This document shows, piece after piece, positions 41,347-49,980 of a stretch of DNA of 64,000 bases (the first letter of the stretch is position 1; each line of letters starts with the position of its first letter). The DNA lies in NCBI RefSeq assembly GCF_030433855.1, contig NZ_JARUXC010000001.1:248001-312000 (forward strand), read 5' to 3'. The translations under genes were made by a program, and so were the position numbers. This DNA is from Agreia sp. PsM10 (GTDB lineage: Bacteria > Actinomycetota > Actinomycetes > Actinomycetales > Microbacteriaceae). Below the pieces are notes generated by a model. The model searched no databases, was not told where the DNA came from, and saw only the letters and a list, made by a program, of their open reading frames with translations.

Positions 41347-43846
41347 TCGGTTCGAGCAGGCCCGCCTCCGACGTATCGAGCGAGATCGTCGGGAGCGACG
41401 ACGTGATGACGCTGCCATCGGCGCGGAGGTTGCCCTCGACGTCGGCGGCACGGGGGGCACCGGGCAGTCGCGGTCCGTGATGGTCGAGTCCGATGAGCAC
41501 GGGCTCGCCGGCCTGCACGGTGACGCTCTCGCCGCGCACGAAGACGGTGGCCCTGTCGCCCTCTTCGACCGTGAGTTCGATGTCGCCCTGGCGGAGGTCG
41601 ACCCGAACGCGCGTGCCGCGCAGGGTGATGCGGTAGCTGAGCCCCTCCCATTCCTCGGGCAGGCGGGGATCGATCGTGATGCGCCCACCGTGGTCGCGGA
41701 ACCCGCCGAATCCGTACACCAGGGCGCTCCACACGCCGCCGGTCGACGCGACATGCACGCCGTCGGCAGTGTTGTTGTGCAGGTCGGCGAGGTCGACGAA
41801 CAGACCCGAGGTGAAGTACTTCAGAGCCAGGCTCGAGTATCCGACCTCGGCCGCGATGATCGACTGCACGACGGCGGAGAGCGTGGAGTCGCCGGTGGTG
41901 ATCGGGTCGTAGTAGTCGAAGTCGGCCCGCTTCTCGGCGGCCGTGAACTGATCGCCCTGCAGCAGCAGGGCGAGCACGACATCGGCCTGCTTCAGCACCT
42001 GGAAGCGGTAGATCACCAGGGGGTGAAAATGCAGAAGCAGGGGGCGCTTCTCAGGAGGCGTGTGCGAGAGGTCCCAGCGCTCCTTCTCGAGGAACTGGGC
42101 GTCCTGCGGGTGGATGCGAAGGTTGTCGTCGAAGGGGATGTGCATCGCCTCTGCGGCGCGCGACCACTCGTCGATCTCGGCCTCGTCGAACGAGACCCGG
42201 GCGACCATGCGGTCGTAGGCCTGCGGATCCTCCTCGCGGATGCGGGTGACCGCCGCCGCTGCGGAGCGCAGGTTCGACCTCGCCATGACGTTGGTGTAGA
42301 GGTTGTCGTTGACCACGGTCGTGTACTCGTCGGGCCCTGTGACGCCGTGGATGTGGAAGATGTCGCCGCCGTTGGCGCGCCAGAATCCCAGATCCGCCCA
42401 CATTCGTGCGGTCTCGACGAGGATGTCGATGGCCTCCCGTGCCAGGAAGTCCTCGTCTCCGGTGGCGGAGACGTACTGGGTGAGGGCGTGCGAGATGTCG
42501 GCGTCGATGTGGTACTGAGCCGTGCCGGCCGCGTAGTAGGCCGACGATTCGAGGCCGTTGATGGTGCGCCAGGGGAAGAGGGCGCCCAGCTGGTTGAGCT
42601 CCGTGGCCCGCATGCGCGCGTGATCGAGCATCGCGTGTCTGAAGCGCAGCGCGTTGCGGGCGGCGATGGGCGAGGTGTAGGTGAGGAAGGGGAGGACGTA
42701 GACCTCGGTGTCCCAGAAGTAGTGCCCGCCGTAGCCCGACCCGCTGACGCCCTTGGCCGATACTCCCTGGCCGTCTGCGCGCATGGATGCCTGGGCGAGC
42801 TGGAAGAGGTTCCAGCGGGTGGCCTGCTGCAGCACGGGCTGTCCGGGGAGTACGACGTCGGTGCGAGCCCAGAAGGCGGCGAGCCATTCCCGCTGGCGCT
42901 CGACGAAGGAGTCCATTCCCTCGTCGTGCGCCCGATCGAGCGTGCGATCGCAGCGGTCCGCGAGCTCACGCGTGGGCACACCGGACGACGTGTGATAGCT
43001 CACGGTCTTGGTGATGCGGATACGCTGGCCCTGCTTGGCGCGGATGCGGTAGACGTGCTTGGCGAGATCGTCGCCGATCTGCGACGACTCCTCGAACTCG
43101 TTCTCGGTCTCGATCGTGTGGTCTGCGCCGCAGGCGATGGTCATGCCCGAGTTGGTGCACCGGTAGCCCAGCACGTATCGGCCGTCGACTGCGCGCTTGT
43201 AGCGCGGCTGGAGAACGCGGTCGGTGAACGCCTCGGCCTTGCGCGGGTCGAAGTCCTTCGATGCCGCGGCAGGGGCGTGGTATTCGTCGATGCCGTCCTG
43301 ACGGTTGAGGATCTGGCTCGAGATCACGACGGACGCGTCGGCATCGAGCAGTGTGACCTCGTAGTCCATGAACGCGAGGTGCCGATCGGTGAACGACACC
43401 ATTCTGCGCGAGTCGATGAGCACTCGCTTGCCCGACGGCGTGCGCCACTCGAGAGAGCGGCGGAGCACACCGTCGGCGAAGTCGAGCCTGCGCTCGTACA
43501 TCGGCAGGTCGGCCTCGGTGAGCACGAGCGGTTCGTCGTCGACGTAGAGCCGGATGATCTTCGCGTCGGGCGCGTTGACGATGGTCTGGCCGACCCGGGC
43601 GAAGCCGAAGGCCTCCTCCGCGTGCCTGATGGGCCAGGTCTCATGGAATCCGTTGATGTAGGTGCCGTGCTCGTGGCCGTCGCGGCCCTCGTCGACATTG
43701 CCGCGCAGTCCGAGGTAGCCGTTGCCGATCGCGAAGAGAGTCTCGGTTCGGCCCATGTCCTTCGAGCTGAAGTCGTTCTCGACGAGAGCCCACTCGTCGA
43801 GCGGGAAACGGTTGCGATCGAGCGGATCACGAGAGATGAGGTTCAT
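41339..43846 (-). CDS. GH65 glycoside phosphorylase (maltose/trehalose/kojibiose type)
   Basis: 835 residues, inverting disaccharide phosphorylase producing beta-glucose-1-phosphate. N-terminal beta-sandwich (1-270) starts with GRTETLFAIGNGYLGLRGN; (alpha/alpha)6 barrel contains FPWRTINGLE, SHALTQYVSATGDEDFL and the catalytic Glu near residue 506 in GVTGPDEYTTVVNDN; phosphate site GDSTLSAVVQSI; C-terminal beta-caps. Coupled by ATGA to a beta-phosphoglucomutase-like gene, the classical partner that converts beta-G1P to G6P. Which disaccharide is cleaved cannot be told from sequence alone; maltose or trehalose are commonest. Confidence 0.93.
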   Translation of the reverse strand: MNLISRDPLDRNRFPLDEWALVENDFSSKDMGRTETLFAIGNGYLGLRGNVDEGRDGHEHGTYINGFHETWPIRHAEEAFGFARVGQTIVNAPDAKIIRLYVDDEPLVLTEADLPMYERRLDFADGVLRRSLEWRTPSGKRVLIDSRRMVSFTDRHLAFMDYEVTLLDADASVVISSQILNRQDGIDEYHAPAAASKDFDPRKAEAFTDRVLQPRYKRAVDGRYVLGYRCTNSGMTIACGADHTIETENEFEESSQIGDDLAKHVYRIRAKQGQRIRITKTVSYHTSSGVPTRELADRCDRTLDRAHDEGMDSFVERQREWLAAFWARTDVVLPGQPVLQQATRWNLFQLAQASMRADGQGVSAKGVSGSGYGGHYFWDTEVYVLPFLTYTSPIAARNALRFRHAMLDHARMRATELNQLGALFPWRTINGLESSAYYAAGTAQYHIDADISHALTQYVSATGDEDFLAREAIDILVETARMWADLGFWRANGGDIFHIHGVTGPDEYTTVVNDNLYTNVMARSNLRSAAAAVTRIREEDPQAYDRMVARVSFDEAEIDEWSRAAEAMHIPFDDNLRIHPQDAQFLEKERWDLSHTPPEKRPLLLHFHPLVIYRFQVLKQADVVLALLLQGDQFTAAEKRADFDYYDPITTGDSTLSAVVQSIIAAEVGYSSLALKYFTSGLFVDLADLHNNTADGVHVASTGGVWSALVYGFGGFRDHGGRITIDPRLPEEWEGLSYRITLRGTRVRVDLRQGDIELTVEEGDRATVFVRGESVTVQAGEPVLIGLDHHGPRLPGAPRAADVEGNLRADGSVITSSLPTISLDTSEAGLLEPID

Positions 43847-44646
43847 TCGGGTTCCCCAGGGGTCGGAGTCGAGGAGGAGTGGGAGGAGAGGGGAAGCAGC
43901 ACGTCGAGGTCGTCGACGACGATATCGGCTCCGCTTTCGAGGAGCTCTGCGACGCCGGCGCCGCGGTCGACCCCGAGAACGAGACCGAATTTACCATCGC
44001 GGCCGGCCTGCACACCCGAGTGCGCGTCTTCTACGACGACGCACTGCTCGGGGAGAAGCCCGAGGAGGTGCGCGCCGTAGGCGTAGGTCGCGGGGGAGGG
44101 CTTGCCCGCCAGCCCCATCTCGGCCGCGACGAGGCCGTCGACGACCACGTCGAATCGGTCTCGGATGCCGGCTGCGCGCAGTACAGGATCGGCGTTGCGC
44201 GAACTCGACACGACGGCCACGAGAAGTCCTGCGTCGACCACGGCGTCGAGGAAGCGGAGCGATCCCGGGTACGGCGCGACCCCGTCGGCCTCGAGGGACT
44301 CCGTGAAGGCGGAGTTCTTGCGGTTTCCGAGCCCGCAGACGGTGTCGAGCTGCGGCGGGTCGTCAGGTGTGCCCTCCGGCAACGAGATCGATCGCGACGC
44401 GAGGAACGATCGCACGCCGTCGTAGCGCGGCTTACCGTCGATGTAGGCGAAGTAGTCGGCGTCGGTGTACGGCTCGGCGATGCCTCGCGAGGCGAGATAC
44501 GGCGAGAAGAGTCGCGCCCACGCTGACATGTGCACGTCGGCGGTGGGGGTGAGCACGCCGTCGAGGTCGAAGAGCACGGCCTTCAGCGACAGCAGCCGCT
44601 CGCGGGCGTCGGTGGGAGAGAGCACCGGAATCGGGGCAGAAGTCAC
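43843..44646 (-). CDS. beta-phosphoglucomutase family HAD hydrolase
   Basis: 267 residues. HAD subfamily IA with motif I LFDLDGVLTPTADVHMSAW, cap substrate-binding Arg in a position near KPRYDGVRSFL, motif II AVVSSSRNAD, motif III AGKPSPATYAYGAHLLG and motif IV VVEDAHSGVQAG. Fits the BPGM branch that isomerises beta-glucose-1-phosphate, supported by coupling to GH65. GTG at 44646 follows AAGGACTCCT, giving a usable ribosome site. First gene of the operon under a LacI-type operator. Confidence 0.9.
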   Translation of the reverse strand: MTSAPIPVLSPTDARERLLSLKAVLFDLDGVLTPTADVHMSAWARLFSPYLASRGIAEPYTDADYFAYIDGKPRYDGVRSFLASRSISLPEGTPDDPPQLDTVCGLGNRKNSAFTESLEADGVAPYPGSLRFLDAVVDAGLLVAVVSSSRNADPVLRAAGIRDRFDVVVDGLVAAEMGLAGKPSPATYAYGAHLLGLLPEQCVVVEDAHSGVQAGRDGKFGLVLGVDRGAGVAELLESGADIVVDDLDVLLPLSSHSSSTPTPGEPE

Positions 44647-44716
44647 AGGAGTCCTTGTGGGTACCGAGGGGGGATCGGGCGGAGAGAGTCGTGGGGTGCA
44701 GCGATGTATTTCCGCA

Positions 44717-44744
44717 ATCGTAGCGGCTGCATGGAAACGTTTCC
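44717..44744 (-). promoter_or_regulatory. promoter of the BPGM-GH65 operon with LacI-family operator
   Basis: GGAAACGTTTCC (44733-44744) is a perfect 12-bp palindrome with the central CG typical of LacI-family sites. The minus-strand -10 TACGAT (44717-44722) is 10 bases downstream, so the operator covers the -35 region. No LacI gene lies in the window. Maltose- or trehalose-responsive repression is likely. Confidence 0.65.
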
Positions 44745-44755
44745 GCAACCGCGCG

Positions 44756-45631
44756 TCAGGGTGTGGACAGCCACGGACGGACGAGAGATTCCGATACCTC
44801 CCAGAGGCGGGCCGCGAGCGCGTCATCTCGGGCCGCCCGGCTTGCTCTCCCGTCGGGATGCAGCCCGTCGAAGTAGGTGCCGCTGGGTGCCGACGGAGCG
44901 GCGGCCGACACCAGCTCGACCAGCGGCACGGCCCCGGCCTGCGGGGTGAGGCCGAGCCCGCCGTTGCCGAGCGCGTTGCCGACCCGCAGCATCCATGACG
45001 ACGCACCGAACGACGTCGTGACGAACCCGGGATGGAACGAGTACGCCGTGATTCCGCTGTCGCGCGTTCTGCGGGCCAGCTCCCTCGTCGTGAGCAGCAC
45101 AGCGGTCTTGGCCGACCCGTAGGCCTGCCATCCGCCGAGCCAGGGCCACGTGCGGCTGTCGAGGTCGTCGAGCCTCAGTCGCCCCCAGCGGGTGGCCACG
45201 CTGCCGGTCGAGACGATCGTGACCGGGTGCCCCGCGGCCGCGGTCTCGCGCAGCCTCGGCAGCAGGAGCTCGGTCAGAAGGAAGGGGGCGAGGTGATTCA
45301 CCTGGATCGTGCTCTCGTGCCCGTCGACGGTGCGTGTGCGCCGGGAGAACAGCCCGCCGGCGTTGTTGGCGAGTGCGTCTATGCGGCCGTAGCGGTGGAG
45401 CAGTTCGTCAGCCAGACGGCGGACCTCGGCGAGAGACGCGAAGTCGGCCACGAACGCCTCCGCGTCGTCGATGGATGCGGCGACGTCGTGCGTGCGGCCC
45501 GGATCGCGCCCGACGACGGCCACTCGGGCGCCGCGTCTGCCGAGCTCGAGGGCGGCCGATCGGCCGATTCCCGAGCTGGCGCCGGTGATGACCACGGTCG
45601 TGCCGGCCAGGGATCGGCCGGAGTCGGTCAC
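44756..45631 (-). CDS. short-chain dehydrogenase/reductase, WWOX/RDH-like
   Basis: 291 residues. Rossmann VVITGASSGIGRSAALELGRRGARVAVVGRD, NNAGGLFSRRTRTVDGHESTIQVNHLAPFLL and catalytic Ser (VSTGSVA) and Tyr-Lys (YGSAK). Belongs to the retinol dehydrogenase-like group of SDRs that act on lipophilic alcohols or ketones. GTG start overlaps the upstream gene stop (GTGA). Last of five genes in the arginase-to-SDR cluster. Confidence 0.87.
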   Translation of the reverse strand: MTDSGRSLAGTTVVITGASSGIGRSAALELGRRGARVAVVGRDPGRTHDVAASIDDAEAFVADFASLAEVRRLADELLHRYGRIDALANNAGGLFSRRTRTVDGHESTIQVNHLAPFLLTELLLPRLRETAAAGHPVTIVSTGSVATRWGRLRLDDLDSRTWPWLGGWQAYGSAKTAVLLTTRELARRTRDSGITAYSFHPGFVTTSFGASSWMLRVGNALGNGGLGLTPQAGAVPLVELVSAAAPSAPSGTYFDGLHPDGRASRAARDDALAARLWEVSESLVRPWLSTP

Positions 45632-46026
45632 CGGTAGTTGCCCTTCTCGAGTCCGGCCTCGATCTCGAAGCGGTTCGTCAGCGCGTTGCGCCCGGCGAGC
45701 ATGTAGAGCACGGGGAAGACCATGCCGTACTTCTTCCACTGCTCGCGGTGCACGGCCTCGTGTTCGAGCACAGCCGGTTTGGCGTTGTCGTCGGTGAGGT
45801 AGACGCCGCCCACGCAGGAGCCGCCCCGGGAGAACGCCCACGTGGGCAGGCCGCGGAAGACGAAGAGGCCGTCGACCCGACGGACCTTTCCGGTGCTCAG
45901 CGCGAACCCCCAGACGAGAGCGACCGCCGTGGCGTACAGGTAGCCGGCACGGGCGAGCGGGGGAGCGAGCAGTACCGACTTCGCCGCCCTGGTGAGCGCC
46001 GTATCGGGAATGGCGATCGGCTTCAC
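45628..46026 (-). CDS. small membrane protein with HExxH zincin-like motif
   Basis: 132 residues. One or two N-terminal hydrophobic helices (about 15-45), then a short beta region and LEHEAVHREQWKKYGMVFPVLYMLAG followed by NRFEIEAGLEKGNYR. HEAVH is an exact HExxH and a Glu follows 20 to 25 residues later, as in gluzincin or DUF4157-type peptidase-like domains. Relatives are sometimes labelled Fe-S oxidoreductase, but no Cys cluster is present (one Cys only). GTGA overlap on both sides. Either a small membrane protease or a relic fold; unproven. Confidence 0.6.
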   Translation of the reverse strand: MKPIAIPDTALTRAAKSVLLAPPLARAGYLYATAVALVWGFALSTGKVRRVDGLFVFRGLPTWAFSRGGSCVGGVYLTDDNAKPAVLEHEAVHREQWKKYGMVFPVLYMLAGRNALTNRFEIEAGLEKGNYR

Positions 46027-47474
46027 GCGCCGACGGGCCGACCGTAGGTCTCGAGCAGACGGAGCCAGACCTCGTTGATGGTGGGATACGCGGGAACCGC
46101 GTGCCAGAGCCGATCGAGAGGTACCTGGCCTGTCACCGCGATCGTGGCCGCGTGCAGCAGCTCGCCCACGTCGGGGCCCACGAAGGTGACCCCGAGCACG
46201 ACCGTGCGGTCCTCGTCGACCACCATGCGGGCCGTGCCCTTGTAGCCGTCGGCGTGCACGCTCGCGCCGGCGACGTTGCCGATCTCGTAGTCGACGACTC
46301 GCGTGCGGTAGCCGGCCTTCTCGGCCGCCGCGGCGGTGAGGCCGACCGACGCGACCTCGGGGTCGCTGAAGGTGACCTGGGGCACGGCCTGGTGATCGGC
46401 GGTGGCGACGTGCGCGCCCCACGGCTGATCGAAGACCTCTCGCCCTGCGGCGCGGGCGGCGATGACGTCTCCAGCGGCACGTGCCTGGTACTTGCCCTGG
46501 TGCGTGAGCAGCGCCCGGTGGTTCACGTCTCCGGTGGCGTAGAGCCAGCCGCCGTCGGACGGCTCGCCGTCGTCGCCGACCACCCGAAGGGTGTCATCCA
46601 CAGTGAGCCAGTCGCCGGGTGTGAGCCCGATGGTCTCGAGGCCGAGGTCGTCGGTGCGAGGCGTGCGGCCGGTGGCCACGAGCAGTTCGTCGGCGACGAC
46701 GGTCGAGCCATCGTCGAGGCGCACGACGACGTCGCCGCCGCCCAGCCTCTCGACGCTCGTCGGCGACGTGTTCAGGTGCAGCGACACCCCGAGGTCTTTC
46801 AGGGAGGCCCCGACGAGCTCGCCCGCGAACGGCTCCATCGTGGCGAGGATCCCTCCGCGCGAGACGAGCGTCACCACGGAGCCGAGGCTGGCGTAGGCCG
46901 TGGCCATCTCGACGGCGACCACGCCGCCGCCGATGATCGCGAGTCGTGGTGGAATCGACTGCGCGCTCGTCGCCTCACGACTCGTCCACGGGCGCGCATC
47001 CTTCAGCCCGGGAATGTCGGGGAGCAGTGCTGCAGACCCCGTAGACACGGTGATCGCGTGTGTCGCCGAGTACCGGGTGGTCTGCCCGTCGGTGCCGGTC
47101 ACCTCGATCTGTTTCGGGCCGACGAACCGCGCGTATCCCCGGATCAGGTCGATGCCCGCGCCGGCGACCCACTCCGCCTGGCTGGAGTCGTTCCAGTCGC
47201 TCGTGAACGAGTTGCGTCGCTCGAGCACGGCGGCCACGTCGATCTCGCCGGTCACGGCCTGCTTTGCGCCGCCGACGGCTCGGGCGGCGCGCAGAACGGT
47301 TCCACTGCGGAGAAGGGCCTTCGACGGCATGCATGCCCAGTAGCTGCATTCGCCCCCCACGAGTTCGCTCTCGACGAGCGCCGTGCGCAGCCCGCCTCTC
47401 ACGGCCCGGTCGGCGACGTTCTCGCCGATGGCTCCGGCCCCGATGACGATGAGGTCGTATTCGGTCGTTGTCAT
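46023..47474 (-). CDS. pyridine nucleotide-disulfide oxidoreductase (NAD(P)/FAD-dependent)
   Basis: 483 residues of the glutathione/lipoamide reductase fold: FAD site LIVIGAGAIGENVADRAV, redox pair Cys-x4-Cys in GECSYWACMPSKALL, NAD(P) site LAIIGGGVVAVEMATAY, second FAD site LYATGDVNHRALLTHQG. The dimer-interface base is AYPTINE: the normal HPT-E His is Tyr, as in mercuric reductases, so classic disulfide chemistry is doubtful. It resembles the actinobacterial group often called dihydrolipoyl- or mycothione-reductase-like without proof. Follows the crotonase gene by 15 bases. Confidence 0.9.
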   Translation of the reverse strand: MTTTEYDLIVIGAGAIGENVADRAVRGGLRTALVESELVGGECSYWACMPSKALLRSGTVLRAARAVGGAKQAVTGEIDVAAVLERRNSFTSDWNDSSQAEWVAGAGIDLIRGYARFVGPKQIEVTGTDGQTTRYSATHAITVSTGSAALLPDIPGLKDARPWTSREATSAQSIPPRLAIIGGGVVAVEMATAYASLGSVVTLVSRGGILATMEPFAGELVGASLKDLGVSLHLNTSPTSVERLGGGDVVVRLDDGSTVVADELLVATGRTPRTDDLGLETIGLTPGDWLTVDDTLRVVGDDGEPSDGGWLYATGDVNHRALLTHQGKYQARAAGDVIAARAAGREVFDQPWGAHVATADHQAVPQVTFSDPEVASVGLTAAAAEKAGYRTRVVDYEIGNVAGASVHADGYKGTARMVVDEDRTVVLGVTFVGPDVGELLHAATIAVTGQVPLDRLWHAVPAYPTINEVWLRLLETYGRPVGA

Positions 47475-47489
47475 GATGGTGTCCTGACG

Positions 47490-48296
47490 TCAGTGGCCGG
47501 TGAACCGGGCCGTGGTTCGGGAGGCGAATGCCTCGAGGCCGATGCGGGCATCGTCGCTGGAGGCGAGTCGCACGAGGGCGGGCTGGAGCTCGGCTTCGGC
47601 AGCCTGGTCGCCCGAGCGCACCGCGAGGCGTGCATTGGCGAGCGCCGCCTGAACGGCCAGCGGGGCCTGGGCGGCGATGCGTTCGGCGAGTTCGAGCGCC
47701 CGGTCGAACTGGATGCCGTCGGGCACGACCTCCTGCACCAGGCCGATTCTCAGTGCCTCGGCCGCATCGAACATGTCGCCGGTCAGAATCCAGCGCATCG
47801 CGTTGCCCCAGCCGACGGCACGAGGGAAGCGGAGCGTGGCGCCGCCGAACGGAAGGATTCCCCGGCTCACCTCGAGTTGGCCGAACCGCGTCGAGTCGGC
47901 CGCGACGACGATGTCGCTGGCCAGCATCAGCTCGATGCCGAGAGTCAGGCAGATTCCCTGCACGGCCATGACGACGGGCTTCGTCAGCGCCCGTCCGGAC
48001 ACCTGCCACGGGTTGATGCCGTCGGCATCGACGTAGTCGATTCCGTCTGCCGTGATGCGGGGGCCGATGTCGGCGAGGTCGAGCCCGGCGGTGAAGTGGT
48101 CGCCCGCGGCGTGCACGAGGCCCACGCGCAGCTCTGGATCGGAGTCGAGCTCGCCGTAGGCCGCCGAGAGCTGCTGCAGCATCGAGAAGTCGGCCGCATT
48201 GCGCTTCTCGGGCCTGTCGAGCCGGATGAGCAGCACGTGCCCCCGGCGCTCGGTCGTGATGCGCACGGGTTCTGCAGGGGTTCCTGTGTCGGTCAC
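47490..48296 (-). CDS. crotonase/enoyl-CoA hydratase family protein
   Basis: 268 residues: RLDRPEKRNAADFSMLQQL, oxyanion loop GDHFTAGLDLADI (first Gly donor) and GICLTLGIELMLASDIVVAA (second), then QLEVSRGILPFGGA where the canonical hydratase Glu pair would be: Glu is present in the first loop region only in part (AVQGICL-TLGIELMLASD), so isomerase, thioesterase or hydratase activity is open. GTGA overlap with the arginase-family gene suggests co-expression. Confidence 0.88.
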   Translation of the reverse strand: MTDTGTPAEPVRITTERRGHVLLIRLDRPEKRNAADFSMLQQLSAAYGELDSDPELRVGLVHAAGDHFTAGLDLADIGPRITADGIDYVDADGINPWQVSGRALTKPVVMAVQGICLTLGIELMLASDIVVAADSTRFGQLEVSRGILPFGGATLRFPRAVGWGNAMRWILTGDMFDAAEALRIGLVQEVVPDGIQFDRALELAERIAAQAPLAVQAALANARLAVRSGDQAAEAELQPALVRLASSDDARIGLEAFASRTTARFTGH

Positions 48297-49153
48297 GGGG
48301 TCGCCTCCTCTGATCGCTGAATCGGCCGGGTGAGGGCCGAGATGATGCGGAGGATGCTGGGCAGGTCGTCGGAGGCGGCCTCCGGCGTCGAAGGGGCGAA
48401 CTCCGTGATTCCGGCACCCACGAGCGGATACGACGTACGGATCTCCGAGATCGCCTGCACCAGTTGCTGCACGGACAGGCCGAACGGTTCGGGGTATCCC
48501 ACGCCGTCGATCTCGGCAGGATCGAGCACATCGAGATCGACGTGGATGTAGACCCGGCTCGCGCCCGTCTGTGCGATCGCCTCGACCAGGGAGCCGGGCT
48601 GCTGCAGCGCGGTCGGTGCGACCATTCGAAGGCCGGAGGCTTCGACGAATGCGGCCTCGTCGTCGTCGAGCGAACGCGTTCCTGCGAGCACCACCTGCGC
48701 CGGCGACAACGGGGAGCCGGGCACGAGCGCCTCGGGGCCGTCGCCGAGCAGGGTGCGCAGCACCATGCCATGGAAGGCATGCGAGGGCGACGACTCGGGC
48801 GAGTTCAGATCTCCGTGGGCGTCGAACCACACGACCGCGGTCGTCGAATCTGCGAAGCCTGCGAGCGCATGCGGAATGGAGCCGAGCTCGACGGCGCAAT
48901 CGCCTCCGATCGTGATCACCGGTCCGGTAGTGCCCGCGAGCACCCGCTGCTGGTTCGCGAGCACCGACTGGAGCGCCGTGAAGCGGAGGACGCCGGTTCC
49001 CTGCGACTCGCCGGCGCCGACGGGCACGTCGACGGTGCGGGTCGCGGCGGCCGGAAGGTCGCCCTGGATCGCCGAGGCCCCGTCGACGAGACGCATGGCG
49101 CGCGACGAACCGGACCCCTGCCACTGCGGCACGATCACGAAGGTTGCTGGCAC
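48293..49153 (-). CDS. arginase/agmatinase family ureohydrolase
   Basis: 286 residues. Mn cluster motifs: GGDCAVELGS (usual GGDHS is here GGDC, so the first ligand His is a Cys), WFDAHGDLNSPESS and HVDLDVLDPAEIDGVGYPEPFGL. Two of three motifs are standard. Substrate (arginine, agmatine, guanidine-like) is unknown and the His to Cys change may alter metal use. First of five co-directed genes; GTG start, no clear ribosome site. Confidence 0.87.
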   Translation of the reverse strand: MPATFVIVPQWQGSGSSRAMRLVDGASAIQGDLPAAATRTVDVPVGAGESQGTGVLRFTALQSVLANQQRVLAGTTGPVITIGGDCAVELGSIPHALAGFADSTTAVVWFDAHGDLNSPESSPSHAFHGMVLRTLLGDGPEALVPGSPLSPAQVVLAGTRSLDDDEAAFVEASGLRMVAPTALQQPGSLVEAIAQTGASRVYIHVDLDVLDPAEIDGVGYPEPFGLSVQQLVQAISEIRTSYPLVGAGITEFAPSTPEAASDDLPSILRIISALTRPIQRSEEATP

Positions 49154-49194
49154 GTACTCAGTCTTCCACGGTCTTCGGCGCGGGGGAGCGGATG

Positions 49195-49941
49195 CTATTC
49201 GACCGGAGCGTCGATGGGGCGGGGAGGCTGGTTCTTCGCCTTCAACTGCGCCAGGCGGGCATCCACCTCGGTGAGCTCGCCGATGTCGTCGAGGCTCTCG
49301 AACTGCGCGTCGAGGCTCGACGCGGCCAGCTCCTCCTGGCCTCGCACCTTGGCCTCTTCGCGGCGGATCTTGTCTTCGAACCTGCCGAGGTCGCTCGTGG
49401 GGTCGAGAACGTCGATGCTCTTCAACGCGTCGTGAACGGCGCTCTGCGCCTCGACGGTCTTGGCGCGGGCGGCGAGCTCGTCCCGCTTGCGGGTGAGCTG
49501 GCCGAGCTTCTCCTTCATCGAGTTGAGTCCGGACTTGAGCTTCTCGACGATCTCGGTCTGCGACGCGATCGACGGCTCGGCGTCGCGAGCCTCGTTCTCG
49601 CTCTGCAACTGGCGCGTCAGGGCCACCTTCGCGAGCGCGTCGAACTTGTCTGCGTCGACCGTGTTGCCGGCGACGCGCAGTTCATCGCCCTTCTGGCTCG
49701 CAGCGAGGGCCTTGCGACCCCAGTCCTCCGCCGTCTTCACGTCTTCGCGGTGGTCCTCTTCGAGCAGGCGCAGGTTGCCGATGGTCTGCGCGATCGCGTT
49801 CTCGGCATCGGCGATGTTGTCGCTGTAGTCGCGCACGAGCTGGTCGAGCATCAACTGGGGATCTTCGGCCTGGTCGATGAGCGCGTTGATGTTCGCCTTC
49901 GCGAGCTGGGTGATGCGACCGATGATGGACTGCTTTGCCAT
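49195..49941 (-). CDS. pspA: PspA/IM30 (Vipp1) family protein
   Basis: 248 residues, almost wholly coiled coil (20-225), with the amphipathic start AKQSIIGRITQLAKANINALIDQAEDPQLMLDQLVRDYSDNIADAENAIAQTIGN and an ESCRT-III-like helical hairpin. Stabilises membranes under envelope stress. Ribosome site AAGGAG lies 6 bases before the ATG. Follows the TPM-domain gene by 39 bases in one transcript, a pairing that suggests the TPM protein is its membrane partner here instead of PspB/C. Confidence 0.93.
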   Translation of the reverse strand: MAKQSIIGRITQLAKANINALIDQAEDPQLMLDQLVRDYSDNIADAENAIAQTIGNLRLLEEDHREDVKTAEDWGRKALAASQKGDELRVAGNTVDADKFDALAKVALTRQLQSENEARDAEPSIASQTEIVEKLKSGLNSMKEKLGQLTRKRDELAARAKTVEAQSAVHDALKSIDVLDPTSDLGRFEDKIRREEAKVRGQEELAASSLDAQFESLDDIGELTEVDARLAQLKAKNQPPRPIDAPVE

Positions 49942-49980
49942 GTTCTTCTCCTTGGGGTGTAGCCGTGGTTTGTGCGTCTT

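Noticed and set aside
44733..44744. Terminator hairpin for the upstream SDR
   Set aside because: The palindrome has no loop and no T-run; its sequence matches LacI-type operators better.
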